NCBI RefSeq assembly: GCF_030247195.1
Contig: NC_080670.1
Span: 44,406,194-44,470,193 of the forward strand
DNA length: 64,000 nucleotides
Reading direction: 5' to 3'
DNA from: Topomyia yanbarensis
Taxonomy: Eukaryota; Arthropoda; Insecta; Diptera; Culicidae
Part shown: one piece after another, positions 1 to 13,108 of the stretch
How positions within the stretch are numbered: the stretch's first letter is position 1
Layout of the letters: each line of letters starts with the position of its first letter
Notes under the pieces: generated by a model
The model's database searches: none
What the model was told of the DNA's origin: nothing
The model's input: the letters and a program-made list of their open reading frames with translations, nothing else
Program-made: the position numbers and the translations under genes

Positions 1-164
1 AAGGCAATAGACAATATATTGTCCGATACAAGAAGTGGTATAGTACATCGACGAATTCTTGCTTTTGAATTTGGTTTTTATTATTAATTTATAAGCTACC
101 ATTTTCACCGTTGGAATTTGCAAACGTGGTCTGGTGGTCATACAACTTGAAGCCAACGAAGTGA

Positions 165-523
165 GACTGTCCAGCGCAGATTCATACGATATGTATTACG
201 TCAATTGCCTTGGAACGATTCGCCGAACCTGAACCATACGAAGATCGTTGTCGATTATTAGGACTACACACTTTAGAAGATCGTTGACCCGCGTCGTAAA
301 CTGCCTTCGTGTCTAAGCTTCTTATGGCTGAATATGATGTTCCCGATCTTCCATCACACCAACTTTGTTCTCGAACACTGCTGCACTCTGAAATGCACAA
401 CACTAACTACGCTGCCAACAACCGATATTAGAAATGACCCATCGCTTCAACGATTATAACGACATCTTCGACTTCGTCATTAGTTCCGTGCATGCCACTT
501 TAAGTAATTTCTTGTTAGTATAG
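165..523 (+). pseudogene. Decayed C-terminal fragment of a non-LTR retrotransposon reverse transcriptase
   Basis: Reading the plus strand while changing frame gives the stretch that ends many insect non-LTR reverse transcriptases. It begins with VQRRFIRYVLRQLPW near 170-215, continues in another frame through SKLLMAEYDVPDL near 310-345, and ends with THRFNDYNDIFDF near 434-475 and a TAG near 521. Several frame changes and internal stops show it is dead. The endonuclease and catalytic reverse-transcriptase domains are absent, so this is a 5'-truncated remnant. A/T-rich sequence with repeated AAATACA follows at 545-560 and may be the old tail. The clade is unclear (Jockey or a related clade). 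The family call comes from remembered family patterns and would need a translated search to confirm. Confidence 0.55.
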
Positions 524-1869
524 TTTATTAAGACTCAATTATTTAAATACAAATACAAGAGAATGTCGAAATTCGCTCCAAATCTTCTGATTAGGCAGGC
601 GATTTGTAGATGCGCAGAAACGGTTCAACTCCTATTCAACTCAAATTTATAATAATTTTCAATTTAAATGATGATACATTAAATCCCCTGATTACTGTTA
701 TCTTGCAATTTACGTAAATTTTGTTAAATGTAACCAGAGCTTAAAAAATTGACATCCTTGCGTGTACTTGAAAGAGAACCGAAATTCAATTCCTGCCCGA
801 CGCGATGAATGCAATGTTTAATTCGTTTCACTCGTCATTCATTCTCGCGACATAGCGCATTCGGGTTCGCATATGTTCGGTTTCAGAAGCAAACTGAATT
901 TTGTTTCTATGCTAGCTTATTGAGCGAAAATGCACTAGACATAAATTAAGCAGCTCACTAATGCTAGAACTGTCCACATAATAAAAAATGAATGCTGTGG
1001 TTGGTGAAGGAATTTATATTTCCTCTACACTCAAACATTCGATTCTGCATGAAATTTCAGTCAGTTGGAAAGTTTATGAATGACCGAGGCGTTGAATCTG
1101 AATGTCAGTTTCGATAAGCAGAAATAGTTAACTGATTTTGAAATTTCGAAGCACTGAATGTAACATTGATGACACCACTAGAATTACTCGAAACTATAAA
1201 TATGGGTAAGCTAAATAATTTTAGCTTCACACTTGCTTCCGACAAATCAAAGAAAACACATCGCACTTGCTTCTCCTGTGCCGAAGAGACTTTCTTTCAG
1301 ATTTCTATGTTTTTAAATTATTGTAATTTATTCAATTTATGTGAATCTTTTGCAAAAATTTTTGTCAGCGGCAGTTTTCGTGATGCGAAGATGCTTGCAG
1401 TTACACTTTCTAAGTCAATTCAAACAATTATCTCAGTAATTGGTTCGTTTTTTACAATCATCATCAAGATTGGAAGAGATGCATGACTTGAAGAAAGCTG
1501 TAATGCTTTTTAATTACAGGTTTGTTTTACCAAAATTTAGGAAACAATTTCAATCAACGTTATTACCACCATAACGTTGAATGTTGTGCGGATAACGAAG
1601 ACGTAATGTGTTTTCGAAAATGCTGTTTTATTCAAACCGAATTGAGAGGATCAGAGCGAAATTCCGAAAGCACTCGTTCTGAGTGCATAGAAAAGATAGA
1701 AGAGGTGCTCTTGAGGCTTCTTAGATTAGCTGATTCTTTTTTCCTCCTCCGTGATTTCTGATCATCTCTCAACAGATCGTGAGACTGCTATATACTGATG
1801 ACATAAAATGGAAATTATTGGACTAATAGATTCAACCAGTCACAACATTTTAGTCGCAACAGTATTGGA
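524..1869. other. Non-coding stretch with no recognised gene
   Basis: AT-rich sequence between two retrotransposon remnants. Open frames at 1166-1486 (106 codons, plus) and 1522-1761 (79 codons, plus) have no recognisable domain, and their composition looks non-coding, so I do not call them genes. Confidence 0.5.
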
Positions 1870-2857
1870 CGAGAACGGCTTCTCTGGGAAGCTGACAAGA
1901 CTGATTAAGGGTACGATGGATGGTGTAAGGTGTTGTGTCAAAATTTCGGGCGGCCTCTCGGGTCCGTTTGAAGCACGCAGGGGACTAAAACAAAGCGATG
2001 GGTTGTCCTGCCTGCTGTTCAATATAGCGCTGGAAGGTGTAATGCGAAGAGCGGAGTTCAACATGCGGGACACGATTTTTACGAGGTCCGGACAGTTCGT
2101 GTGCTTCGATGACGACGTGGACATAATCGGTAGAGACAAGGAGACTGTAGCAGATCTGTATACCCGACTGAAGCGCGAAGCAGCACAAGTAGGACTGAAG
2201 ATAAATGTGTCTAAGACGAAGTACATGCTGCCTGGCGGAACCGATCGCGATAGGGAACGCTTGGGCAGTAGTATTACGATCGACGGCGACGAGTTCGAGA
2301 GGGTTGACGAGTTCATCTATCTACGCTCATTGGTGACTGCGGACAATAACACCAGCCTGGAGAGCAGAAGGCGTATTATCTCTGGAAGTCGTGCTTACTA
2401 TAGGCTCCACAAAACTTTGAGATCAAGGAAGCATCACCATCGCACGAAATGCGCCATGTACAACACACTGATTAGACCGGTGGTCGAGGAGGATCCGCAA
2501 GCACTCGAAGTCTTCGAAAGAAGGGTGCTGAGAACGATCTTCGGTGTTGTGCAGGAGGATGGCGTGTGGAGGAGAAGGATGAACCACGAACTTGCGCGAC
2601 TCTATGGTGAGCCAAGTATCCGGAAAGTAGCTCAAGCTGGAAGGGTACATGTTGTGAGGATGGCGGACAACAACCCCACCAAGTTAGTTTTCACCTCCAA
2701 CCCGGCAGGTACAAGACGGAGAGGAGCGCAGCGTTCCCAGTGGCTGAACCAAGTGGAGCAGAACCTGGCGAGTATCGAGCACCTGAGAGGTTGGAGATAA
2801 GCAGCAACTGACCGAGTGACGTGGCGGAATATTGTGGAACAGATTAAATCATATTAA
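1870..2857 (+). pseudogene. 5'-truncated non-LTR reverse transcriptase, inactive
   Basis: The open frame at 1808-2800 carries the palm, thumb and C-terminal part of an endonuclease/reverse-transcriptase polyprotein. From about codon 20 it reads FSGKLTRLIKGTMDGV, then the RGLKQSDGLSCLLFNIALEG block where the family has QGD, then CFDDDVDIIG where the family has F-A-D-D. The usual segment between LIRPVV and the ALEVFERRVLRTIFG block is missing, and so is the usual segment near RVHVVRMADN, so there are two small in-frame deletions. After the TAA at 2798-2800 the same frame continues with family-like residues (TDRVTWRNIVEQI) to a second TAA near 2855, so the first stop is probably a nonsense mutation. 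There is no endonuclease domain. The altered catalytic motif and the deletions make it non-functional. The clade is not assigned. Confidence 0.8.
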
Positions 2858-5080
2858 TATGATGTATAATCAGGAAATAGTGTTGCGAGCTCGCATGAAC
2901 GGAACGAATTCCTCGCATGAAAGTGAAATTAAGTGCCAATGAAAATGATGATGCGTTAAAATGACGCGAAAGCAAAAACTGTTGCCTCAGCTATATCATT
3001 CTCAGTAAATTGAAATATTTTTTGCCTAGTACGCTTGAATGTGATGTCTAGTATTTATACTAAGAGTACAGAGTGCACAGACCTAATATAGTAATTCAAA
3101 TTGGGTACAATTCAAACGCGTGTCATTTAATTTTAAAATAGAGTTGCCAATATCGAGTATTACATCTGAGTTTTGTTAAACGGGACAATCACTTGCGATG
3201 ATGCGTTCATTTTTGTTACTATGTTTTAATTGCCGCAAGGTTCTACTGTATCGATTTTGTTGGCTATTTTCGGCAAATTTGAGGTATTCTAGAGCGAATC
3301 AGTTATAAACTTAGAACGGAAAACTAGAACTAGGCAGGCTCATATGGGCATGATCGAAAGGAAATGTGAAGAATTCTTTGCCTTCTGCAGAGTAGGAGTT
3401 GGGCGTTGCACCCAAGTCTACCGCATGGTCTATGGTAGAACATAACTCATCATCATGTTTTACCGCCGACGCCGCCGAAGCCGGCAAATATTTCCTATTT
3501 GACAGCACTGTAAATATTAAAAATAAAAATAAATATTTTTTTCTAGATTCCCTGACTCATTTTTTTCAAAAAACATCTAACCGATTGTTTATAAACCAAA
3601 TTAAACCAAAGATATGAATAAAAGTTCGTAATTGGTGATTTTTTTCTATGGAAAATTTTCCATGCACGATTATGACAAGTCATACACATTTTTTCATCAA
3701 TACACACCTATGACACGTGTGAGTGTGACTTTTGTTTACATTTTTAGTGAAAACTCGCAACATAGTCAACCGATCTTCGTAATATTTGAGAGATTAATAC
3801 AGAATAGGTAGAAGCATCAATTGTCTTCTCTGAATTGTTTCTACCATTTATAAGTTTCATGATATTCAATCTCAAACTTTAAAAATCGTTTTTCCCGAAA
3901 TGTGCAAAATGGCGCTTGTCATAAGATAGCACAACAGCGACGACATGGGTTCGGTTGTGCAGACGAACATGTGCTCGTGTTTTGGAACGCATTAGCGCGT
4001 TCGAGTTTGCACACGAATTGATGGTGTAGGATGAGCACAGAACTAGAGCGAACGTGGTGGTCGATGTTCATTTGGGAAGACTGCAACTGCGTATAGGGCG
4101 TCGTTCATATCTATCTCGCTATTGAACACTTCACAATCGTGGTTGCTGCCTTTATGTTCGCAAACATGCTTGCTTGTTGCCTTTATGATTGTGAATTTCT
4201 TCAATGATTGTGCTGGTTGTAGATTTTGAGATATTGACACAGCTTTTGCCGTTGTCAATATTTCCTGAATATGTGCCACATATTTGGTAATTGTTTGTGT
4301 TCAACGGTAAATAAATCGTAATGTGACGTTTTTTCACAGAACTGGAACGAACTAGTTTGCCTTTGATATGTGCAAAGAATACTATGTGTAATTGTACTAT
4401 CGCTTTATATTTTGTACTACATTTCTCCCATATGTGATATGTATCTGCAAGTAAGCGGTATCCGATCTTGTAACCGAACATTGATTCTCTAACCGTCCAT
4501 TTATATGAAGACCTTAATTACAGCATTCTCACACACAACCATTAAAATTTAATGGCTTTAAATCATACAAAATCAATGATTTCGCCTGATCCAATTTGTT
4601 GAACGCTATGAGTACAGAATACCTGAGGTCGTAAAACTCAATAAAGGGGGCTATCGTAAGTATAGCCTCCATTTTCACCTTCAGAAAATGCTTCTTATCA
4701 CAAATACTCGATCTTATGCGAATCACCACTAATCACAGTATTTGGCCGGTGCATCACTTCTTGCTTCTGCGACTCACTCATCTCGACCGATTACTAGGGC
4801 ATAGTGTAGTAGAAGTTTCCTTTGTTCTTCAGACAAGGAACACAATATAAAAGTAACTTTATTTGTCGTTCGCTTCACACCGGCTGGGACAGAAGCATAA
4901 ACTACACTGAATTTCGTGACCATTGACTTTGGTTGCTGGAAACAGCAATCTTCTAACTTTATCTCAAACCAAGCGAGCTACAAGCTAAAGTCGCTGATAA
5001 TAATGTTTTTGAAATTTATTTTCAAAACATTTCGGGGGAGATGGCTTTAGCCCCCTAGCCCCCTCTAGCTACGTGCCTGT
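2858..5080. other. Non-coding stretch with no recognised gene
   Basis: Intergenic-type AT-rich DNA. The short open frames at 3311-3617 and 4043-4481 overlap one another on both strands and have no recognisable domain. The GC-richer run at 5030-5080 (GCTTTAGCCCCCTAGCCCCC) looks like the end of a dispersed repeat that continues into the next entry. Confidence 0.5.
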
Positions 5081-5240
5081 CATTAGTACATTGTTGAAAA
5101 TTTAATCGTCAAATGATATTTTATTTTCGTGGAAGAACTGAATATTTCCTTTGGCGAGCGTGTGTTTCCCCATTACAGTCCTCAATATGGAGCTACCCGT
5201 TTCGAATATATTTTCTCGACAGACCTGCCTATTTTCGCTA
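5081..5240 (+). repeat. Dispersed repeat, copy 1 (second copy near 48490-48650)
   Basis: Sequence from CATTAGTACATTGTTG through GAATATATTTTCTCGACAGA matches, base by base with substitutions, the stretch around 48490-48650 in the same orientation. It shares a stretch starting TTAGTACATT, the GAATATTT block, the CGTCAATAT/CCTCAATAT block and GAATATATTTTCT. It directly follows a C-rich CCCCCTAGCCCCC edge. I do not recognise the family. Confidence 0.6.
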
Positions 5241-8118
5241 GATGGATCAGCTAGCATGGTGTTGTACTTGGTTTTAGTGTTTTGCTACTATGCAACGTCC
5301 TTCAATAAATTGGATGGATTATTATTTTTTATATTTTATTATCTTTTTTTGGATAAAAACACAGATTTTTTTCTGGTAACCCTGCACCGGAGGTTTAAAG
5401 CTGGGAGCTCGTTACCGATTTCGGCACTTAATTGTTTTTTGTGACTATTTCTGGTTAGACATTCTATACACTAATTTTCCTCTAGTGACACACATAATAA
5501 ACCACCACAACACTAGGAAAATCATCTACGCGATTAAATCTTGCCCTTGTAAAACACTTCTTCACTTGTAACCCCTGTAAATGAACGATATGGTTGTTCG
5601 ACAATTTATGAGAATTGAGCCTCGTGTTGAATGTCCGAACGAAACGGCATCAACTGTTCTTCGCGAAACGACAATAATGGTTGCTCATTTAGTTAGTATC
5701 TTCCCAACTGGTTCATCACTGGAACCAAACCATCTACATGTACGGCAGCCCATAAAACGTTTTGACAGCCAGTCCGGTCAGTGACTGGTCTACCCGCACT
5801 GGATGGCAATCGCTAGTACCAGTCTGGCGTAGTCAGCAAAACCTTTTAATGGGAGGGTCGTCATCCATCCAGCATCAGGATTCCATCCGTGATAACTAGC
5901 ACTCACCCAGTTTTTACAATGGTTTTGACCTCCGCATGGTCCCATCAGGCCGAAGTCCGCATCCAGTCTCCGGATAGCAGGATGTAGATTGTGCACTTCT
6001 CAAACATGTGCCATTCTGAATCGGTGACGCACTACTGCGGAAAGTGTGCGGGCTAAACCCATCAAAGCAGAAAGCCGGGCAGTAGTAGTAGTAAACAAAA
6101 CTTCAAAACCATTTCACCGGTGGATGCGAATGGGGATCGTTGTGCTTTTGCTGTGCTACCGTCCAAGCGGCATACGTTTCTGTGCGGGTTTGCCTAGCAT
6201 GCTCTGTGGAGTGTAGGAGGATTTGTTTACGAAAATTGAGCTCTGGGACAATTTCTGAACGATTGAAACATAAACGGTACTTTGCGACTGACTTGTGACT
6301 CGGACTGGTATCTCGATTCTTGTTCGGTATCTGGTCAGTACTGTTGTGATTATTGGCTGTGGCTGTTAGTGAGCTATTTAGGACAATTAGTTCCAGCAAG
6401 CAACCATCATTTCAATAAGTACAGGTCAATATTCATTCTAACTTTCTATCGCAATTTATTGAAGGTTCTTAATGTGTTAAATCTGTGTATTGTAATAAAC
6501 AAGGTAATTTCGCGGACATTACTTCCGACAGCCAAAAGTTAGCTTAAAAAAATCACATTCGGATGAAGCAAAAAAACTGGCAGACATTGATATTTGCAAC
6601 GATATACGACAATATAATCATAAAGAAAGGCTCTAAGCGAGTTGGTTATTTGTATGATTGACACTCGATAACTCTGGAATTCGCGAAACGATTAGTCACT
6701 TTCACTAAGTTAGTGTCGAATTCTGATGAGACGAAGTCGACACGTAAATTCCATAACTAATCCATATTTAAAATAATTAAATTCGGCTCGTGGATGCGGA
6801 AAGTTATCTAAGCACTGCAATCACCGCAACTCTTTGCCTCAAATTGTACAATTTATGTTCGTGAAGGTACGCACTATGGCGTTGATCGTTAGTTTATAAT
6901 GAAATTCGTAATAGCCACCCCGCAAAGAATGGCTTTCGCCCGCTGCAGCACGCCACCCGGACACAAAACCAATTTACACACTATCGATTTGGGAAAATCC
7001 TATCAAAGCGCCATTCACTCTGGTCCAGAACTAGTACCTACCATACAGAGAAGTAGCTTCCCTAATGCCGCTTGATGAATGCATCAACGGGCTGTCATAT
7101 GGTTTCCAAAATTTTCCCTCATTCATCGGATGCCGCGTGGTGTGTTCGGAAAGTTGTTCCTATGCAAATGTTGCGCTATTGTCACATGGCGTCGACTGGA
7201 TTTGAGGTGGGAGTCTGGCTGCAGTCCCCGTCATCTACCACAATAGCCGCGCAGCTGTCGGGATTGGACCACGAGCATTGTTGAAGTATACATTTTTTTC
7301 GGGATTTGTTTCGCTTTGTATTTTTGAAGGTAAAAAAATAAAGCTAAACGCGTTCTGCTCACCGTATCGAAGGCATAGAGCTTTGGTACGCATCATGAAG
7401 CAAAGTAATGAAAAATAGTCGGCGGATCGAAACACAAGCCACTGTTAGCCTGGGACTGCAGTTTCCATCCTAGTTCTAAGCTTGAAAAGCGGGATTGATT
7501 GGAAGTGGGTTTCAATCGAATTTCCCGAACAATGACCTCAGCGATAGTGTTTCACATGTTTCAGTATTTTTGATGTATTCAGCGGGAAGCCAAATTTGGT
7601 TGAGTCTGTCGGACACACCTCGTAGCCAATTTCCCGGCTTGGACCATACCTCTGTGAGAGTGCAGCAAATTTAGGTCGCGACGTATTAAATACGCCCTGA
7701 TGAGAGATTCCCAAGCGCGGTGTCAGCCAGCAGCTACATAGTCTCACCATAGGAATTTGAAGAGTTTGCGGATTTTTTTTCCCTGTCTTCTTTCGATGTT
7801 GCAACGCCATCTATTTTTTGACAGGATACGGTTGGAGAATCATCTGGGGAAGGGGTAGAAGTGTTTTCGTTGATGATGTTCGGCGCTCCACTAAAAGCCT
7901 TTCAGCCCTCAAACGGTGCCCTTAATGAAATATTACACACCTTCAGGCGGTGAGGTATGGCCGGACTGGAGGCTCTAATCCGGATTTGGTTGGGTTGAAA
8001 TCTGATACGTTTTTAATTGCTTTATGTCGTCGACAGGCTGCTGGTTAAAGGGGAGCAACCAGTGAACTGCAACAACTATTTGTATCACATTGAACGACAT
8101 GCACAACGCAAAATGCAC
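5241..8118. other. Non-coding stretch with no recognised gene
   Basis: No supportable gene. A short AGT microsatellite lies at about 6080-6095. Small open frames near 5581, 6103, 6282, 7072 and 7538 lack domains and compete on both strands. GC content is locally higher at 5760-6000 and 6900-7270, which could mark old repeats or diverged exons I cannot identify. Confidence 0.45.
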
Positions 8119-8729
8119 ACACAGAAATATTTAGCATATTTAAACCAAAAATATTTGTTATTGAATCAAATCATTTAAAGTTTATCACATTAAACAACAA
8201 ATTTATGGGTTTGAAAACATTTTTTATTGGAACAACAAATTTTTGCTTTCAATAAAAACATTTTTAATTTCAATCTTTTTCTTTTAATTTCCGAGACGGC
8301 GCCGGTGGTTGAGTGGCAAGCGTGACCGCCACTCATTCCATTTGGCCTGGGTTCAACTCCAGCCGAGGTCGTTGAGATTTTTTTGAGGTGAAAAAATCTG
8401 TGGTCACATCTTCCTTCGGAAGGGAAGTAAAGCCGTTGGTCCCCGGTCCATGAGTTTGATAGGTCGATATCTAGTCCAGTTGTACAGTCACCTCTCTGGC
8501 GTCGGTAAAGAAGAAGTAAAGTTCAACTTCTATACTTATGGGGTTTTCGACGGATTGAAACCGGTGTAGTGGAGTGCACTGGAACTGCACCATTTTTGCA
8601 CTTTCTAGCATGAAACAATAAATAAATTTTATTGAATTCTATAAATTAATTTATTGTCCTCCGACCAATAATCTTAATTATTGAATTTAATCCACATTTT
8701 TATTGAACCTACAAATCTTTTTTCTGCGT
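8119..8729. mobile_element. AT-rich MITE with short inverted ends, split by a SINE
   Basis: The outer ends are inverted copies: CACACAGAAATATTT at the left, and a right end whose complement reads CACGCAGAAAAAAGATTT. Between them the sequence is built of TTGTT/AACAA and TTTATTG motifs in both orientations, typical of mosquito MITEs that end in a CACAGAAA motif. The SINE at about 8292-8600 interrupts it, with similar AT-rich sequence on both sides (up to 8290 and from 8615). No coding capacity is seen. I did not find a clear target-site duplication, so the exact ends are uncertain. Confidence 0.5.
8292..8600 (+). mobile_element. tRNA-derived SINE
   Basis: The head has an RNA polymerase III type 2 promoter. 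A box A-like TGGTTGAGTGGC lies at 8306-8317, and a box B GGTTCAACTCC lies at 8350-8360, which fits the GGTTCRANTCC consensus exactly. The spacing is that of a tRNA gene. The sequence between and around them folds like a degenerate tRNA. A non-tRNA body follows (GGTCACATCTTCCTTCGGAA onward) up to an A-rich end near 8600-8630. This layout is that of insect tRNA-related SINEs (mosquito Feilai is one such family), but I cannot assign the family by sight. The 3' boundary and target-site duplication are not resolved. It sits inside the AT-rich MITE at 8119-8729. Confidence 0.75.
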
Positions 8730-9895
8730 GCATGTTGAAATTCCATGACCTACTAGTATAGGAATTTAAAATTTACTGCAGGAATCCGTACTAAATCTAT
8801 TCAGATTCCGAACCAATTTCCGAATGAGTTGGTCGGGCAATAGTTATTTCACAATTACATTTTGAAAAGTTACCAAAAAGTAAGCAAAATTTGGATTTTT
8901 GTGGGCCAACGAAAAAACAGAAGGAAACAGTTTTAGGATTCGAAAAGCTTATATTTTCGACTTCATTTACAATTTTTTTCAAAACCCAAAAACAACATGA
9001 CACCCTGTCTAAGAGCATTTTCGTTTTTTTTCTCTATATGTTACAGAGGCTTAGTACAAAAAAATAGACTGATTACACCCAAGTTTGGATGAGTGTAGCT
9101 GTGCAGCACCGTCTACACCGGTTTAGTGCACTTTCAAAAACAAAAACACCATAAGGTGAGGTGCAGGTGGAATTCCAAAACTGCGCATAGTCTACTGCCG
9201 CAGGATCGATCTGAAACACATAACTAATAATAAGGCTCTAAAGTAAATTTAATTTATTGCCGGAATTACCTAAGAATGGACAAAAAAGTTCTAATTTTAG
9301 GTAATGACGTGATCCAAAACTTTGAGATCAATTTTTTAGCCCCTTTTTCCACTTCAAGGATTCACAAAAAATAGTGAATACAAAGAATTTGTAGATATTA
9401 TAGATCAATCCTTCACTAGAAAAAGTTTTCTTTCGGTAGGTAAAAAGATGAAGTTTTTAAATTGAACCGTTTTCAAATGAGATTGGACGCCGCACAGAGG
9501 AGTAACTAAAACAAATTCTTGGCCAATAACAAAAAAAAAATTACGATTTTTTATTAAGTTATATTTTTTTGAGATATCTAAAAGCATACTGCATATTGTG
9601 GTAAAATAAAGAGTTTGCCAAAAATTGCTAAAGATTTTTTGCATGCATGCAAAATGGTGATATTTTAAGGGGTTTTTAATCATTTTTTATTATATATCCA
9701 GCAAAATCGCTTTCAAATGATGACGACTGCATTAAATAAGACAATATTATAACAAACGCAATTGAACACAACTATTTGTGTAATCTCAGCTTAAAAATAA
9801 CCGAAAATAGTAGTGTTTCTGTGTATTGGACCAGCTTTAGAAACACCCATTTTAAACATTTTATTCCAAATTTGAATGATAAAAAAGTTACATTA
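8730..9895. other. Non-coding stretch with no recognised gene
   Basis: AT-rich sequence. An open frame on the minus strand at 9405-9683 has no domain. The stretch GGACGCCGCACAGAGGAGTAAC at 9485-9506 has an inverted near-copy at about 11557-11577, on the other side of the Harbinger-like MITE. The two may be ends of an older interrupted element. Confidence 0.45.
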
Positions 9896-11098
9896 GGGAC
9901 CGTTCATAAACCACGTAGACCGAAATTTGAGAATTTTTAACTCCCCCTCCCCCCTAGTAGACCTTAGTAGACTTTTACCAAACCCCCCCCCCCTCCACCA
10001 AAAGTCTACGTAGACTTTTGATTCTTTTTATTCGCGGGAAATGTGTAATTAGCAAGAAGCACATTATAATGTTCAATTAGAAATTAGCGTTCAGATTTAT
10101 TTCAAGCTTTTTAAATATTAAAGAAAGGTGTTTCACATTGGTTTTTTGTCTATGATTGATCAAATCAATTAGTACTAATTCAAGGTGCTTTCCAACGTTT
10201 GTGTACTTCTTTCGTTCAACGTTCGGAATACTTCTTTTCAAGGTTAGTCACTCAAATATATGTAAAAAGATATATTGCTATAACTAGCTTAAGTTTTGGC
10301 CGAAGTGTGCGAACAATGCAGAATTGCTAAACACTTTTTGAGCCTTGCTGGTGCATTCAAAATTGTTAAATGATAAGAAACATTTACGAAATAATACTGT
10401 CGATGTGTACTATCATCTAGACTAAAATAATAAACCAAACATGCACACAAATTTCACTTTTCGTGAACAAATTTCAATATATAGACGTAAAATTTAACGG
10501 GTGTTTAAAGATTTTGAAATCAGTGTAAATGATTGCAAGAGAAACTGATTAACTCGAGTAGACACTTTGTTGTAGAAGTTTAACTACACTACTGCTTTAA
10601 CCACCGAAATCAATAAATAAAAAATAAAATTAATCCACTTATTGTTAAAAATCGGGTGTTTTGTTGTTACAATGCTTAACTTTGGCCATTTTTTACGTTT
10701 TTATGGTTCATGCATTTAATGGTGCATGCATGTCTGCTAACTAGTGATGTCTCAAATGATTTCACAGTCAAAATCTTCCGTCGAGAGGAATTTTGGGCGA
10801 TCGTCTTTGGAACTGTCATTTTGTATTATTCCTAGATCAAAACTATATCGAAATATACGCAAGAAACAACACTGTGTGAGGTTGTCCAAAGGTTGTGTCT
10901 GCATAAATACTGAATAGACCGATATTTTGAATACAACTCTCTTTAAATCTCATTTATAATTAGTGATACGAGAATAACAAAAAATAAAAGTCTACGTAGA
11001 CTTTTTCAAAGACCCCTCCTCCCCCCTCGTAGACAAACGTAGACTTTTGCCAGACCCCCCGTCCCCCTTATGAGTCTACGTGGTTTATGAACGGCCCC
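9896..11098. mobile_element. MITE with PIF/Harbinger-like ends
   Basis: The ends are inverted copies. The left end starts GGGACCGTTCATAAACCACG, and the right end, read on the minus strand, starts GGGGCCGTTCATAAACCACG. Both continue into CTACGTAGACT-like blocks and C-rich runs. The element is flanked by TTA at 9893-9895 and TTA at 11099-11101. A three-base TWA duplication with G-rich ends is what PIF/Harbinger elements leave. No transposase reading frame is present in the 1.2 kb between, so it would depend on an enzyme made elsewhere. The superfamily call is an inference from the ends and the duplication. Confidence 0.75.
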
Positions 11099-13108
11099 TT
11101 ATGCGGCAAGATCCGGCAAAGTTGCTGAAACAACATTACAAAACAAGATTCCGGCTATCCGAAAAACATTCAATCTCTTCCGATCTTTTCCGATCCACAA
11201 ATTCCAAGCGACTTGAAAATATTGATATTTCCACTTATTTGAGATACGCCAAAATTATGTAGGGCCAAATACTATGTTTGGCAAAATGTATATCTATGAA
11301 TATGTGCACAGGTTTCTCTTTTCTTCTCCCTTTTCCCTATGACCAACTGTTCATGCATCGGGAAAAACAAATGTATTCACAAAGATTACTTCAAACATAC
11401 TAGTATTCGGAAGGATCTAGAAAAATGACCTCTGCACTGGTAGGTGGATAGATGCAAATTGTCCCAAAAACTAGTTATTTTCTATTTTTAGTTCATATTA
11501 AGGCATAATAACAGCAATAGCCGCAATAAATAGTTTTGGCTAGGATTCGACCCCAGTTACTCCTCTGTGCGCCGTTTTGAAAAACCATGTTTTGAAATAA
11601 ACGCTTTTAAAGTTTTTAGCACACTTTCGACTCATTATTCGTGGTAGAATGTCAATATTTTGTAACAATTACAGAGAATTTCGGATTTTGGACATAGCAG
11701 GATACGAATATGAAGTCAGTCTTTCGAAATTCAATATGGCGGAAATAAGTGGTAATTCAGCCATGCTCAAAAAGAAAAAAAGGTTTTGTGATTTATAAAC
11801 ACGAATTTGTATTAATATGCATCAAAATAAAAATAATAAAAATGGAAATTCCAATAAGGCGCACTAAAATGTAGCTGTGATGCCTCTATATATCAAGCCA
11901 TGAAATACGTTCTCGATACCTATACACATGTACAGTGCAACGCGAAGCATTCTGGGAACATGCCTAATCCCATGAAAAGTTTTCTACCTGATGCGAGCGT
12001 CTCTAGCCGAGAGTGTCTCATGATGAGCGGATCGAAAAACCCGTTTAACCTAATATAGAAAACAATTATACTTGTCAAAAAATGTAAAGAAAAACAGCAT
12101 TTTTTGTAAACAAATGTTGTTCCGTAAGATTTTTTGTAAACAAATTTTTGTTTAGTTGATTTCTCATAATTCGCCATAAATCCAGCACAGAAAACTTTTG
12201 CAATTGATACTATGGAGGGTAAAGATATTGATTACCAGGTATTTTTTTCATGAAATTCCACTGAGTGAAGCAAGTTTGTTTACAAAACCCTGCTTAGCCC
12301 TTAAAAAGAATCAATATTGATTTAACCAAAATTAAAGTGCTGAATTTGGGGTGAATGCGGAACAGGAGAATTGAAAACTATCGTGAGATTACATTACTAA
12401 GCACCGTGTAGCCAAGCGGTTTGAAAAGGTTGTTCTGGATCCTATTTTTAATGATGGTAAGCAATATTTCGTGTAGTACTAATATTCTGGCTTGCACGTG
12501 TTATGTGAAAGACACATTGTCCCATGGTCTTCGGAAGGACGATACACGGAAAACCGATTCATCACAATTTCAACTAAAAAATTAGTTGAGTTTTTGATTT
12601 CGTCTAGTTAATATTTGGGCGAACTAAGTTTTTGTTGAAAACAATAATCCAACGCTATTGGTTTTATGCTGTCAGTTTCAGTCTGGACACGAACGTTTCA
12701 GCCTAGCACAAAACTTAAAAAGCCTACCTGAGCTAAAGCTTGAGACGCTTGTCTCAGCTTGTAACGCTTGTTTTAGTCCAGACACAATTGCATATGCCGC
12801 TACACTACCTTTTCAGCCAAGACACAAACGACTGGAATTCAACTAATCTCATTGTTAAATTAAACTGCTTCATCGTAGAATACAACATTGGATATTTCAA
12901 ACGATATGTTTCACCGACTGACGGATGAAAGTATTAAATTAAATTGTGGAAGTATGCCAGTAACTCACACGTAAATATAATATAGAGTTACGTTTCTCAC
13001 AGTGTTATCTTTTAATAAACTGCACTCTTAAAGGAGACGAAAGAGCCAAAGGTATTTAAGGATTGTTGGTAATTGATTGATGATTTTAATTTTAGATGAA
13101 AGGTATAA
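11099..13108. other. Non-coding stretch with an uncharacterised repeat
   Basis: No gene recognised. The part at 12660-12840 contains inverted and direct copies of GTCTGGACACGAACG-like and GCTTGTTTTAGTCCAGAC-like words and the palindrome-like AAGCTTGAGACGCTTGTC at 12737-12754. A related sequence, in opposite orientation, is the DNA into which the intact retrotransposon at 19630-26010 inserted. The stretch 12545-12660 (ACACGGAAAACC then AACTAAAAAATTAGTTGAG) looks like part of an AT-rich MITE. Confidence 0.45.

Noticed and set aside
182..403. Minus-strand open frame over the first retrotransposon remnant
   Set aside because: It is an antisense shadow; the plus strand gives recognisable reverse-transcriptase C-terminal blocks.
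1840..2316. 158-codon minus-strand frame
   Set aside because: It lies wholly antisense to the reverse-transcriptase fragment, with no domain of its own.
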